DNA from: Scleroderma bovista
Lineage: Eukaryota; Basidiomycota; Agaricomycetes; Boletales; Sclerodermataceae
Assembly (NCBI GenBank): GCA_037178675.1
Contig: JAYMGJ010000028.1
Span: 1-64,000, forward strand
Reading direction: 5' to 3'
Length of the DNA: 64,000 nucleotides
The notes beneath the pieces were generated by a model. It was not told the DNA's origin. It did no database searches and saw only the letters and a list, made by a program, of their open reading frames with translations. The translations under genes and the position numbers were made by a program. Positions within the stretch are counted from its first letter, which is position 1. Each line of letters begins with the position of its first letter. Shown piece after piece: positions 21,567 to 33,359 of the stretch.

Positions 21567-24500
21567 ATGCCATCCACCAGGACCTCTGGTCGTCAAAGAC
21601 CAACACGAAGGCCTTTCATCGCTCCCCAGTACTCATGCGATGAACCAGGCTGTGGTTGGTGGTTTCAAAATCTCTCTGGACTTACTCAGCACAAGCGCAG
21701 ATCCCATTCGTTTTTCAATCGCCTCCGCCAAAGCTTTCCAGACCATGCAGGGTCATCTGGCTCTTTGGGACAAGAGCAACACGATGCAGACGGGCCAGCT
21801 GGCCCTTTAGGACAAGAGCAGCACGATGCAGAGAGGATGTCCCTGGTGCCCGAATATTCTTTCGACAGCCATCAAGGAGAAGGCCCAACCCTTGATGGCC
21901 ATCAAGGCGATGACCCATTGAATAGGGAACATGAGGCCGTCATGACAGAATTTGTTGGTCCAGGGAGTAGAGTTTACCGCAATTATCATGCGGGCCTCAA
22001 TGGTAAGCCTGCAGACCCGTGATCACCTGAGCTTTTCGACTAATATCTTTACAGCACAAAAGTGTGATGTGTATGGCCATTTCCTACCTGATGGTGCGCC
22101 GCCGCCGCCACGCGCACTGAGGCCGCCAAACGACTGGTCTCCATACCGCAATCGGGTAGAGTTTGAACTCGCTAACTTTATCTTCACTCACGCTGAAATG
22201 CCTGCCAAGAAAATTGATGCGTTACTGAAGATCTGGGCGGCCTCACTTATTGAACTGGGTGATGAACCGCCATTTTCAAATCACACAGACTTGTACAATG
22301 TAATCGACAGCACTTCTGTCAGTGATGTGAAGTGGGACAACTTCACCGTGCATTACAAGAGGGGACAACAAAATAACGATGCAGCTGGCGAGGCAGGAGT
22401 CAATGACGCAGCCCCTTGGATGTATGACACGTATGATGTGTGGTATCAAGATCTGCACCAAGTTATCCACAACATCCTTGCAACTTCTGAATACAAGGAT
22501 GAAATGGATTACGTTCCATACCGGGAATACGATGCCACGGACGATAAGAGGTGCTGGCAAGACTTCATGTCTGGAGACTGGGCCTGGGAGGAAGCAGTAC
22601 TAGTCTTTCTAATGTCTACATGATATTTTTTCTGATTTCAAGTCTTTAGGATCGGATTCTTCGTGACAACCCAACAGCAGCAGGGGCGACATTGGTCCCT
22701 GTTATTCTTGGAAGCGACAAGACCACGGTATCTGTAGCAACGGGCCAAACAGACTACTATCTGCTATACCTCTCCATAGGAAATGTGCGGAACACTGTTC
22801 ATCGTGGTCACCGCAATGCTGTAGTTCTCATCGGGTTTCTTGCCATGCCCAAAAGTAAGTTTGGCTCGCTTCACTTCAGTCCTACTCATGACATGTCACA
22901 GCAACGAGAGAACACGCAAGCATGGATGCGTTTCGTAAATTCAAACGGCAACTTTTCCACTCTTTGCTGACCCGAATCCTTTCCCCACTTCATCCTGCAA
23001 TGAAGGTCCCAGAGCTTGTACTGTTTGGAGACGACTACTACTGGCATGTCATATACGCACTTGCAGCTTACATCGCCAACTACAAGGAGCAAGTACTCCT
23101 GTCATGCATTTTGCGCAATTGGTGTGCAAAGTGCATTGCACATCGGGAGAACCTTGACAAAGAAGCACTTCACCGTTGTCATGAGCATTCCGACGTACTC
23201 ATCAAAGAATTTGAATTTCGAAAACTTCGGGAGGAGTATGGAATTGCTGGTGACCTAGTTGTAAGTACCTACTCTCTTGCTTTCCTAGTAACTAATCGAA
23301 TACAGCCATTCACAAATGACTTCCCACATGCGGACATCCATTGCATGCTCTCACCGGATATCCTTCATCAACTCATCAAGGGTGGGTTCAAGGATCATTT
23401 GGTGGATTGGGTCGAGAAGTACTTGATCCACGAACATGGGAAGGCTGATGCAGAGAAGATTCTCGACGAGATTGATGCACGGCATGTGCAATTATTTATG
23501 GATACTATTCAGCCTCTAAATCAGTGCATCCAGGATTGCAGCTGTCGCGCCATTCACCAGGCTGCGACGCTTCCCTCAAGGACGGCACTTCAAGCAGTGG
23601 ACAGGTGATGATTCCAAAGGTCTGATGAAGGTATTGTCATTTATATTTACTCTAATGCAGCTATTGATCAGTGCTCTGCAGGTTTACATTGCAGCCATTG
23701 AAGGCCATGTACCAAAAGACATTGTGCGAACATTTCGGGCCTTTCTCGAATTTTGTTACCTTGTTCGTCGGAATGTCATCACGGAGACAATGCTCGACGA
23801 AATTGATGATGCACTTCAACGCTTTCATCGTTACCGGGAAGTCTTTCGCAACTTCAATGTAATCAACTCATTTTCACTACCCCAGCAACACTCAATGATG
23901 CATTACAATTATCTTATCCGCCAGTTTGGCGCACCAAATGGCTTGTGCTCCTCGATTACCGAGTCGAAGCACATTAAGGCCATCAAACGGCCATATCGGC
24001 GCACGAACCGCTTTCAGGCTTTGGGCCAAATGCTGAAGATCAACCAAAGGCTTGACAAACTGGCAGCTGCACGTTTGGATTTTAAACAACGCGGCATGCT
24101 GAACGGAACATGTGTATCCCAGTCGTTTGAGGCTTTAGGTGCGAAACTTCGCTTCACAGGCCACCATCAATGCTGATTGCCATTAAGGACTGCTTGCTAA
24201 TGTGAACCATGATGAACATGGTGACGCTGAAGGGGGCCGCGCACGAGATGAAACCGAAACAGCAGCAAGTCATGAAGAAGAGACTGGTGAAACTGATGAT
24301 GCACCTATGACAATTGATGCGCATGTATCATTGGCACGGACACCCCGTACGCCTTACTTTCTGTTACTTGTGTAAGTACTGACCAACCCATCTTACTAGA
24401 ATGCAATCGTGCAAAGAATGTAGCTGGCCTGGCAGCTGAACTCGACTTACCACAATTCCTCAACATGCTCCATCGCTTTCTTTATCTCCAACTCGATCCC

Positions 24501-25064
24501 ATGGATGCTCGCGATCCAGAAGACATCCCCCTTCAGGAGTGCCCGTTTTATGACAGTAAACTTTATGTCTATAATTCTGCATGCTCCATGTTTTTTTCAC
24601 CCAGTGATCTGAGTGGCATTCATGGCATGCGTTGTGAGTATATTCGCTCCTGCCCAATGTGGAGGAATGAAGGCCCTCGTTTGGACTGTGTATTGGTTGT
24701 AACTGACCCACAGGTGGAAGGCATGCACAGCCTCGATGTTGTGTGTGTTCTGTGTTTTTTTTCTTTCAAGTATCTAGGGACAGTATATCCGTGCGCCATC
24801 GTCCATTGGTTTGACCGTGTGGGGGACAGCCCAGACACTGACACAGGGATGTGGATTGTCCGCCCAGGCTACCGAGCACGCAACGACAAAAACATTGCTA
24901 TCATCCACATTGACACCATATATTGTGCAGCGCATCTCATTCCCGTCTATTCTGCTCACAATGTTAATCCAAAAGACATCAAACCTCACCATTCATATGA
25001 CGTGTTCAGCTCCTTCTATGTAAACAAATTTGTTGATCATCATGCATTTGAATTGGCATTCTAG
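21567..25064 (+). CDS. Plavaka-type DNA transposase, apparently intact
   Basis: A spliced frame from ATG 21567 to TAG 25062-25064. Inferred joins: 22002/22055, 22596/22650, 22854 to ~22902 (giving KTTREH), DLV/PFTNDF (~23260/23306), 23481/23534 through a GC-AG intron, DDSKGLMK/VYIAAI (~23630/23680), FEAL/GLLANV (~24139/24188) and ARTP/NRAKNV (~24346/24401). The N-terminus has a C2H2 finger (CDEPGCGW...LTQHKRRSH). The core carries VPVILGSDKTTVSVATGQ, which probably includes the first catalytic Asp, then the conserved blocks SPDILHQLIKGGFKDHL, HSMMHYNYLIRQFGAPNGLC, SSITESKHIKAIK and MRCEYIRSCPMWRNE, ending HHSYDVF...DHHAFELAF. Plavaka is a cut-and-paste family within the CACTA-like group and abundant in Agaricomycetes. 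Terminal inverted repeats were not found by eye. Confidence 0.85.
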
Positions 25065-25135
25065 CTCATGGCCAAGTTATGTGATACCAGTAAGCACTTG
25101 CCATCTTCTGTCTTCTATACTCTTCCGGCTCAACA

Positions 25136-27208
25136 GTGAAGCTGCCCTATTTTATCACGTATGCCCTCCATCGCACAAAACCACACCCCCCGGTCACTTT
25201 TGCGGCCCTTGTCCTCCTTCAAAGACTCAAGGCTTGTTTTCTCACCACACGGGGATCATCGGGCCATCATCTCTCCGTATCCGCATTCATGTTGGCCAGC
25301 AAGGTCATCTGCGACAACACCCCCTACTCCCGCCAGCGTCGACGACATGTTCTCGTTTATCCACAAGCAGCCCTGCCGCAAACGAGTTGATAGTAGTGAC
25401 GCATCCAGCTTCTACTCTGCACCCCTGCGCACTCAATTCATCCCTACAATCGCAGTCACCGGCGTCACGAATCAACAGCTTCCATCACCTCCCTTGGTCC
25501 CCCGACAAGTCGTGCATCATCGAAACGAAGCCGTCCATTGCTTCTACCTCGAGCTCGTTCAAATTCGGAGATGAGCATATGATTCGCACAAAGCATGGCC
25601 TCTTGGAATGCCAGAGCTTGGAGAACACGGCACTTCAGGCTGAAGGAGAAGATACCTCTGGTTCTTGTAAGTATCCCCCCAATTATTCTGTACCTAAATT
25701 GACTTTCTCTGTTTTCAGTCCGAATACAACCCGTCTTCACTCAGCCACCAGTCACGACGTGTTCTCGTTCTAGTACATGCACCTCCAGCTCGGGAGCAGC
25801 GACCCCACCACTGTCCATTTCCGATGGGTACTCCTCTTTCTCAGAGGGTTCACAGTCCAGCATCGATCTTGCACAACTCAATGTCATGCTCGCCAATGCT
25901 ACGCACCCTCTGGCCAACACCGCTTTCGATCGCATGCGGCCCCGTGCGCGCGGTCATGGACATCATCAAAGAATCTCACAGGCTCGGGCATCCAGGACCT
26001 TGATATACGAAACCATCGAGGAGGAGAAAACGGGGTCTTTGTCGCCCTTCAACTCACCTGATTGTTCTGTCCCTGGTTCAACAACTAAGACCTTTCAACT
26101 CCCCGACTCGGTGACGAAAACAATAGGCCCTTCTCAAGTGTTCGTTGTTGACCCAGAGACGTCATCAGTAGATTCTTTTTCCATGTGGGACAACGAACAG
26201 GGAATCTCAGCGCTTTGGAAGTACTACACTCTTAGGGATGAGGTGCAGGATGCTGTAACCGAGAGCAAGCGCACCTGGGTGGACACCCCATTCTCACTTT
26301 TTGCCATGCAATGTATGTCCATGAATATTCCAACATATGGTTTCAACTGACATTGTTTATTTTGCAGCATTTGATCCACCTTGTCATCGATCTGGAATGC
26401 AAGCGCTACTCGAACATTCCATCCAGAATTACCATCCGCTTCCATCTGACCTTCGACGTGGGCGCTCAAGAGCCAGGAGTCGGCCCTCGCCATATCCTCG
26501 CTCCATCAAGACCTCTTTTTCATTCTCCCTTGCCAATGATCAGCTGAGGGCTGCCATAGTGAACTCTATCGCTGCCGCTTCTGATACCCTCCCAATCCAA
26601 TTGATCCCCAATGCGCTTCGAGAGGTTACTTTCGATCCCAACATGATTGCCTCGCCTCAACGTTGCGAGAAATTTGCGGATGAAAAGCCGATCTTCATTT
26701 CAAGGGACCCCGAGCGCGTCTTCGGACTCCCACCACGCCTTGTGTTGCTTCCACTGCTCGTCGCGCAGCCCTTGGGTGGTCCAAGAGAAGTATTGCACGG
26801 ACTGGGCCCAAGAACAAAGAGAATAATACAAGCCTTGGTAATGTCAGTCTTGGCGGAGGCTTAGCCAATGTGTCGCAAGGCATTACAATGACGTGAGTGG
26901 GCACATCTTGATGTTCTCACAATTAATTGATGGATTTTTCTAGGCCATCGGAGACCCTGGTTCAACAACTAAGACCTCCCAATGCGCTTCGGGAGGTTAC
27001 TATCGATCCCAACATGATTCCCTCGCCTCAACACTGCAAAAAAATTGTGGACGAAAAGCCAATCATCCTTCCAGGGGACAAGCCCGAGCGTGTCTTCGGA
27101 CTCGCACCATGCCCTCATGTTGCCTCCACTGCTCTTGGTATTGGCGGCGACAACGGGAAACAGGAGGACAACAGCACGCTATTTATTGTCTTAGATACAC
27201 CTCTGTAG
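25136..27208 (+). pseudogene. Frameshifted copy of a basidiomycete gene family of unknown function
   Basis: Blocks I recall from an uncharacterised, widespread Agaricomycete family are present but in shifting frames: DDMFSFIHKQPCRKRVDSSD (~25345), HRRHESTASITSLGPP (~25459, other frame), SFDPPCHRSGMQALLEHSIQ (~26370), PLPSDLRRGRSRARSRPS (~26440) and ARRAALGWSKRS (~26760, shifted by one base). A ~160-bp segment near 26610 is repeated near 26968; compared with the second copy the first lacks one base, which accounts for the last frame change. In-frame TGA at ~25574. The breaks make it a decayed copy, though some could be unrecognised introns. It lies just downstream of the transposase and could be captured host sequence. 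Confidence 0.55.
26611..27150 (+). repeat. Imperfect direct duplication of a ~160-bp exon segment
   Basis: Copy 1 starts ~26611 and copy 2 ~26968. Both encode NALREV(T)-DPNMI-SPQ-C, DEKPI and PERVFGL, at roughly 80-85% nucleotide identity by eye. Copy 1 has a one-base deletion at the GCCTTGTGTTGC position relative to GCCCTCATGTTGC in copy 2. Confidence 0.75.
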
Positions 27209-27356
27209 TAACAGCTGTATAATACAGTTTTTCTGCACTTTTCTGACATTGTAGCAATGTTGCAAACTCTTTTGACTTATCGTGACATCATTATGAACCG
27301 CTGGACTTAATTTACTTTCCGTGAGTTACGTTAGTTACGTTCCACTGGCTGCCTCG

Positions 27357-28947
27357 CCAAAAAAGGAGTTTGTAGTCGCTTGTTATCACTCCGAAGTTGT
27401 TCGGTTCCCTGCTTTGAGTGAAAGAAAAGGTCTGAGCAACCTTTCGGACATCACGCTGAATGGACCCCTGGGACCGCTTCTTCCAGGGACCTATATCCTT
27501 TTCAGGTAAGATCAATTACGTGCGAGGAACATGTCCTTCCGTATATAAGGTAAACCTGAGATTTTATTTCCTCTCCCTTTTGACTCTTTGACGTCGTTGT
27601 CGTTGTCGTGTCTTATTCAGTTGGTGGAGAGTATTGCTATAAGTATTACTATATGACAGTAATACCATGTATTCAAGTATTTACAAAATAAAATGTTATA
27701 TTGGATATGCTACATTAATGGTACTCAGTAAACTAAGAGTGGTGGTGTCGTTGATGTTGGTGTGGTTGTCGTCGTGGTAAATATTGGTGTTGGTCGTCGT
27801 CGGGAGTCATAGTAGACGTTGCATAATGGTAGTTGGCAGTCGTGGTCGCGGTCGATATACTAGCATGGTGGTTGTCAGCGGTCATGGTGGCCATCGATGT
27901 TGGCAATTGGTGAGGAAAAAAAAATGCAGGTTACATAATCCCATGCTTACTCACACTACTTTCCCTACCACGGACGACTTTCGCCACCACCGCTAGCGTC
28001 AATGACGACGACGATCAACGTCGACACCACCCCACTAACAACGGCGACAACGGCGCTCACCACCAATGCCGGCGACCACTGTCAACAACGTCAAGGCTAA
28101 GATCCAAGACAAGGAGTGGTGAGTGGCGTGCCACACAGCACAACGCCACAGCCACCACTACCACCGCGCGTTGGTATGACCAGACGGCGACGCCTGCCAC
28201 CACTGCCACCATCAGCGCCGACAACAATGCCGATCACCACCAATGCGACGACGACGGCCGCTGTGCGTCGACCACCAGACGGCGGCGACAGCCACCACAC
28301 CGCTACCACCAACAACGACAACGATGACGGTGGCAGCGCCGTTGACCACCACCACCAACGCGACGACGACAACCATCACCGCACGTCGACCACTACCACC
28401 ACCACCACCAGACGGCGACGACAGCCACCACCAAACGACCACTACCACCACCCCCAACGCGACGGCACAGCCACCACCGCACGCACCAGCATGATGAGAC
28501 GGCCACAACAACTAGCACGACGGCGTCAGCACAGGCAACGATAATGACAATGACCCATAGTATAGTTTGTATCTTCCATAGTGAAATGATCACTTGGTGC
28601 ACTATTATTTTTCAAGTACTGATAATAAGAGTACTACAAATAAATTTAAGGTAGTCTGGAGACAGATTGAGCATTTTGTACTCTACTGATGGCGGCCTAG
28701 GGAATGAGGAATGATGAGAAGACGAGCTGACAGCGAGGGGGAAGTTGAACCAGTGGAGGGAAGTGAAGTCCGGCATTATATACAATGACGCATCATATTT
28801 CTCTTCATCGCTAAATTGGGGTTTCCGGAGTCTCTGTGACTCGCGACTAGTAGTCGGGGCTTTTGGTGTTCGTACCTTGTTGTTGACACGACGGAGGGAA
28901 CCGAAAAAGTTCGGAGTGATAACAAGCGACTCATCACTCCCAAAAAA
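27357..28947. mobile_element. Inverted-repeat unit (possible non-autonomous element)
   Basis: An inverted repeat of ~53 bp: 27357-27410 pairs with 28895-28947. A 22-nt core (27374-27395 versus 28910-28931) is a perfect reverse complement, and the whole arm is about 80% matched. The interior is low-complexity with no coding potential. This fits a MITE-like element, but target duplications were not resolved, and the true ends may lie slightly outside (GGACTTA at 27303; TAAGTCC at 28954). Confidence 0.55.
27735..28545. repeat. Triplet-rich low-complexity block with strand composition switch
   Basis: 27735-27910 is G/T-rich on the plus strand (GTGGTG, GTTGTC, GTCGTC units), then 27965-28545 is A/C-rich (CACCAC, CGACGA, ACCACC units). 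The open frames here are only products of the triplet composition and are not called as genes. Confidence 0.8.
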
Positions 28948-28975
28948 GTGCACTAAGTCCTAAATGTCCCGAAAG

Positions 28976-29738
28976 GCACGAATAAAGCCGTAATAGCTCG
29001 GATAGATTTTTGTTAGATTACTGATGCCGTACCTGGACCGCAGCGTATATAAGTCGATACCCTCTGTCGTCGCATATCAGTCTTTTCCTGAATATTAGTT
29101 ACCTTCAGCCAGGTGATTATTTCAGCTTGAGAAGATTCTTGTGTGGCCGCGTTAGAGACTAGCTACCTCTATCGTCGTCACACCACGGAACACATTGGCT
29201 TGTGCCTGTGGTGTCATAGTCTATGATTGATTAGGCAAGTCGCAATCCAGCCATCAGTTAGACTAAGTACATAGTATGTACATATGTAGCTCTATGTACT
29301 TTTAACGTCACTTCCGTGATTCAGAATCCAGATCTCGCGTGCACGGGCATACCGAAAAATCGAGGCGATTCCTCAGACTGGTGCTTATGCTGCCTACGCG
29401 TTGCATTTCCGCGAAAACTTGTCGTGTACCTTGGTTAGACTGACAAGTCCAAGATTGCGGTGTTAAAGGAAGGGGGTGACCTCCTCATCAAGATACGCCC
29501 CAAGCCTACTCATCTCCACGAATTGAAATCGATAATGCTGTCAACAATGAACTGGACAAACGTGCCAAGTATGGTGATGCTACTAAAGGTACTGACCGCT
29601 CTCAACCCCAACAGAACCAGCCTTTGACCCTTGTCTTGCTGTACCCACTTCATCGCCGTCGTTGGCACTTCGGCCAGGCGAACCGATGATAATCAGCGCT
29701 AAGATAAACGCAGACTACTCCACAGGCCACCGTGCTGA
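28976..29738. other. Intergenic, nothing recognised
   Basis: A TATATAA-like box near 29046 and scattered short frames; no family resemblance on either strand. Confidence 0.4.
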
Positions 29739-30460
29739 TCATCCTAAAGGAACTGAGTAAACTGGAACAAAGTCAGGGAAGAAGGAAAAGATGGTGTGAG
29801 GCCGATGGTTGGCAGCATGGTAGTAGATGCTGATGTAAGCTAGATGGTCGGTGTGATTCTCGTCCCCTTTCAATTCTTGTATACCACAACACAGAAACGA
29901 ACACAACATGCTGATCAAAGTGAAGGTATTCACTTGGTTCGAATTACTTAGTTCGATGTACTGATGTGACATTGCATGCAATGCAGACGCTGACAGGAAA
30001 GGAGGTGCGTTCTCGAGCACTTTTACCACTTAAATGGGACTCGAAAGCTGATCTTGCATATAGATCGAGTTAGACATCGACTCCGAAGATAAGGTGGGCA
30101 TGTATCCTCCGCACTCTAGGCGCAACCGAAGACCGTATTCTTCCAGATCAGCCGAATCAAAGAAAAAGTAGAAGAGCAGTCGGGTGTACCCCCACAGCAA
30201 CAGCGGTTGATCTTTGGTGGAAGGCAGATGTGGGTATTCGATCATACATGTACAAGCAACGTCTCACCGCCGATCTACCTTGACAGGCCAGACGATAAGA
30301 CTGCTAAAGATTTCAATATCTCAGCGGGTTCGGTACTCCACCTCGTTCTTGCTCTGCGTGGTGGGCTTTGAGGCGATCCTCCTGTTCTCAATGCTGCCAT
30401 CGCCGTGTTGGACATACCATGATAGAAGGACGAGTAGGACGTAGGATGCATACGTGACAT
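29739..30460 (-). CDS. Possible small multi-exon gene, unrecognised
   Basis: Minus-strand frames at 30275-30460, 30030-30245 ([20 protein letters not shown]) and 29739-30029 ([20 protein letters not shown]) could be exons of one short gene; the last two share a frame, separated by one TAA that an intron would remove. No conserved motif was recognised, and it may be spurious. Confidence 0.22.
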
Positions 30461-30579
30461 TACACATCATTTAATATTCAGTGCTTTTCTATGTGCTTTG
30501 CCTCCATTGCATCTGCAAGTATGACTAACGGTAAGCTACTCGACGCCAGCGCGGTACTGATAGTATAACTAGGTCGCTA

Positions 30580-31477
30580 TCACTCCGATGATACATCTGG
30601 TCCCCCGACAATATCTGCACCAGGGAGTAGCCATCTAAAGGTGATGCTCAACCTCGTACCCCTCTCCATCAGACACGCATCCGCTCTGTCTTCATCTCGA
30701 ACTAAATCGTGCGTCCTTCCTGGAATACCATGTGTCCAAAGATATCGAGCGTCCTTGGACAGCACCAAAATGCTCCGTTCTGGCAAGTAAAGATCCCAGC
30801 GATCGCGTATGTCTGGATCGCTGGTATCACTATGTCTCCCCTCAGAAATCAGGTTATCGTCGTTCTGTGCTACTCGTTGAAACGCCATCACGCAGCCGCT
30901 GCGAAAACTGACTCCAATGATCCCGTCATCAAATCGGTTCAGTAGGTCCACATGTGCTGTGATGCCCTCTCCCGGGTGATAGAGGTTCAGAATGGCCTGG
31001 CGTGCACGGGGAAGTGTATCCTTCGGTGGGAACAAGAGGTCATAAACGGTATCTGGAATCCACGGTCTAAGTATCTCCGATAGATGGCGAAGGAGCGAAA
31101 TGAGGAATGGTGGCAAGTCTTTGCCCATGCTCTCATCTTCGTCACTTGACGCGGTACGTCCAAAAAGCATTATTTGATTGATGTCTCTGCCTTCGAAATA
31201 CAGCCGCATGCATTGAGCGACGATCTCATCTTCTAGCTCTGGTGCGAGAAAGACGGGTGGGATAAACAGCCCGGGAATGGGTGGCGCGGTGCGAATCGCA
31301 ACAGGGTGTGCTGGTGCTGGTATTGAAGGTTCATCAAATAATGAATCTGTGGCCGAGTTTTCTGACTCTGTGGGAGAAAAAGAAGTCGTACAGTCTGCTG
31401 CTTTGAATGTCAAGGAGCTCAAACCATCGCCATTTGGCGGTTGACGCACCCTCCCATTGTATATCGCTATCGTCCAT
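30580..31477 (-). CDS. AlkB-like 2-oxoglutarate/Fe(II) dioxygenase
   Basis: Double-stranded beta-helix dioxygenase of the AlkB family. Visible in order: ALNLYxPG-like NLYHPGEGITAHVD with the HxD iron ligands, VSFRSGCVMAFQ, the distal iron His in YLWTHGIPGR, and the 2-oxoglutarate-binding Arg in RLSITFRWLLPG. A long first exon from 31449 has no ATG; splicing a 5' exon MDDSDIQWE starting at ATG 31477 (intron from GTGCGTCA, acceptor ~31402) gives a clean start. About 280 residues. Such proteins reverse N-alkyl lesions or act on tRNA/mRNA methyl groups; closest in look to the catalytic domain of ALKBH8-type proteins, but substrate cannot be assigned. The gene stands alone between the transposon region and the phosphatase pair. 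Confidence 0.85.
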
Positions 31478-31730
31478 ACCTTTGAAGATGCCTCAGATTT
31501 TGGAGATGTTCAGGCGGTGGTACAAGGCGAGCACATTGGAAGCATCGTTTCCAAAGACACGTGTGCGTGTGGCTTACGGCAGTGTGCACTGCAGGACAGA
31601 CGCCCACTCACAATGGCTTTCCAAGGTTTACATCCGCTTCGGGGCCAATAAGCACACCATACCACATACTACATTTCACTATATTGTGGGAATGACGGTT
31701 CCATGATACAGTTGCTTCGTCCACACTGAA

Positions 31731-33133
31731 CTAGACATCTGACGGGTCGTCCTGTAGCGATGCTTTGACCACCAAAGGAATCACTCCTGTGGAATGGATC
31801 GGATGAGAAACGTAGGAACTGGTAGAAATGCAGTCGCATACCTCCAGTCGGAAGGGGCCAATCAGCATGACCGGTGACACGTAAGAAGGCACGGATGAAG
31901 CCCAAATGCGATGTGATCGAAATAACTGTCGTGATCCTTCAGTACACCCTGTCCAAGAAGACAAACCTGGTCCTTACCTTGTTCCTCGTCATTCTTAAAT
32001 ATCGTTTCCAACACTGTTCTAGCCCGAATGTCGATATCATCATGTGGCTCGCGAACGTCAGGCCTCCACAGTTCATCGTCCTCCGTAAAACCATCTTCGA
32101 TTAGGTAGTCCGGAAACCTCCGTTGGATGTCCGTTCGCCTCCGTCTCTTGTTGCAGGGTTCGATACCGATCTCTTCGCGGATATTCTGATTACAGGCTGC
32201 GAATCAATCCTAAAGGACGTGGACATAGACCTATTTAACCACCTCTACAAGAGTGGCCTTGCAACCGCTTGGCAAAAGGCCTCTGAATGTAAGATTGTGG
32301 GTCTGTATAGCACGACTGATCGGACTGCAGTACATCTTGTTAGGGAGAGGAATGCCGAACTGGAGTTCAGTCTCCCATAGAGTGCGCGTTGCATCTGCTT
32401 GGCCCTCGCCAATCGGCGTAAGGTCAGGATCAGCTGGCGAGTTATAAGTAAGATCAGAGACTTGGGGAAATACAAGTCAAGTTCTTACGTCCCCATGTCA
32501 AGACTCCATCGCCGGTCAACTTGCACCAATGACTGCATTCGAGCCGTGCATTTTAAACTCTAATCTAAAGAAGTCATGTACATACTTTAGCCATGCCTGG
32601 GGTGTATACGGTCAGCACAACCTCGAAGTCGCACCGAAAAGACGTACCTCATCTCCATACTTGGCGTTAGCAACATTATCTGACATGGTTCAATTCATTG
32701 ATGTGGATGCGGATGCCAGGGTTGGTACATACGATGGCCTTCACCATGCCTTCCGAGGAAGAAAACCTTGTATTGGACGTGACTTGGAGCATCGACATTA
32801 AGTTGCTGAATGGACGCCGTGAACTTGCTCCACCTCTCATGATGGTCGTCGATCAAGCCAAAGCGAGCAGGAAGCTAGGACCGACATGTCACATGAACGT
32901 CTCAAATGCACTCCTTCTTTAGTAGATCACGTTTGACTCACAGCCTCGAAAGGTGTTAGCAATGCACAATAGAAAGAACCATGCAAGATTACCTCACGCA
33001 AGTGGGACCCAGTGGTATTCGGCCCCGGATCGTCTTGAATGAAGTATCCAACCATGGTCTACAGCAATGCATAGGATCGGCAGCATTGAATTGAAGTCTG
33101 TAGACCGACCTCGTAGGTTCTTGTAAATTCCAT
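31731..33133 (-). CDS. Histidine phosphatase (phosphoglycerate-mutase-like), tandem copy A
   Basis: Short exons joined by ~50-nt introns. Start MEFTRTYE (ATG 33133), then TMVGYFIQDDPG, RFGLIDDHHERWSKF, the catalytic block FFLGRHGEGH-HNVANAKYG (phospho-His plus Arg), WCKLTGDGVLTWG, ADPDLTPIGEGQAD, MYCSPISRAIQT, NIREEIGIEPCNKRR, VISITSHLGFIRAFLRVTGH (second catalytic His) and the end VIPLVVKASLQDD. This is the fungal branch-1 histidine-phosphatase family with RHGEGxHN. All core residues are present. Relative to the usual GVHTCDKR block, this copy reads GIEPCNKR, possibly changing substrate use. Tandem with copy B on the same strand. Confidence 0.85.
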
Positions 33134-33359
33134 GCCGATTCAAGTATTGTCGAGAATGAAAGATCGTAGAATTGTAACGGTGATCGATAAGAATTTATCA
33201 AGATGATCTTTGAAAATTTGATGGCCTGAGTCACCCGAAGACGAACCGACGCCACACATTCTACATACTACAACTCACTACTTTGGCTGGGATTCCTGCA
33301 CGAAGGAGATGGGTATCCACGCTGCAGGCACTCCTTTCGTCTATGTTGGACCATGCATG

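Noticed and set aside
28116..28544. 142-codon Thr/Pro/Arg-rich plus-strand frame, with partners on the minus strand
   Set aside because: Open in several frames on both strands at once because the DNA is a triplet-rich low-complexity block; no domain and no start context.
27600..28600. CRISPR-like or satellite array
   Set aside because: No regularly spaced identical repeats; only triplet-biased composition. The genome is also eukaryotic.
30580..31477. The dioxygenase as a TET/JBP enzyme carried by a transposon
   Set aside because: TET/JBP genes are known passengers of some fungal DNA transposons, but the NLYHPGEG, HVD and RLSITFR pattern is AlkB-type, and it lies beyond the inverted-repeat unit.
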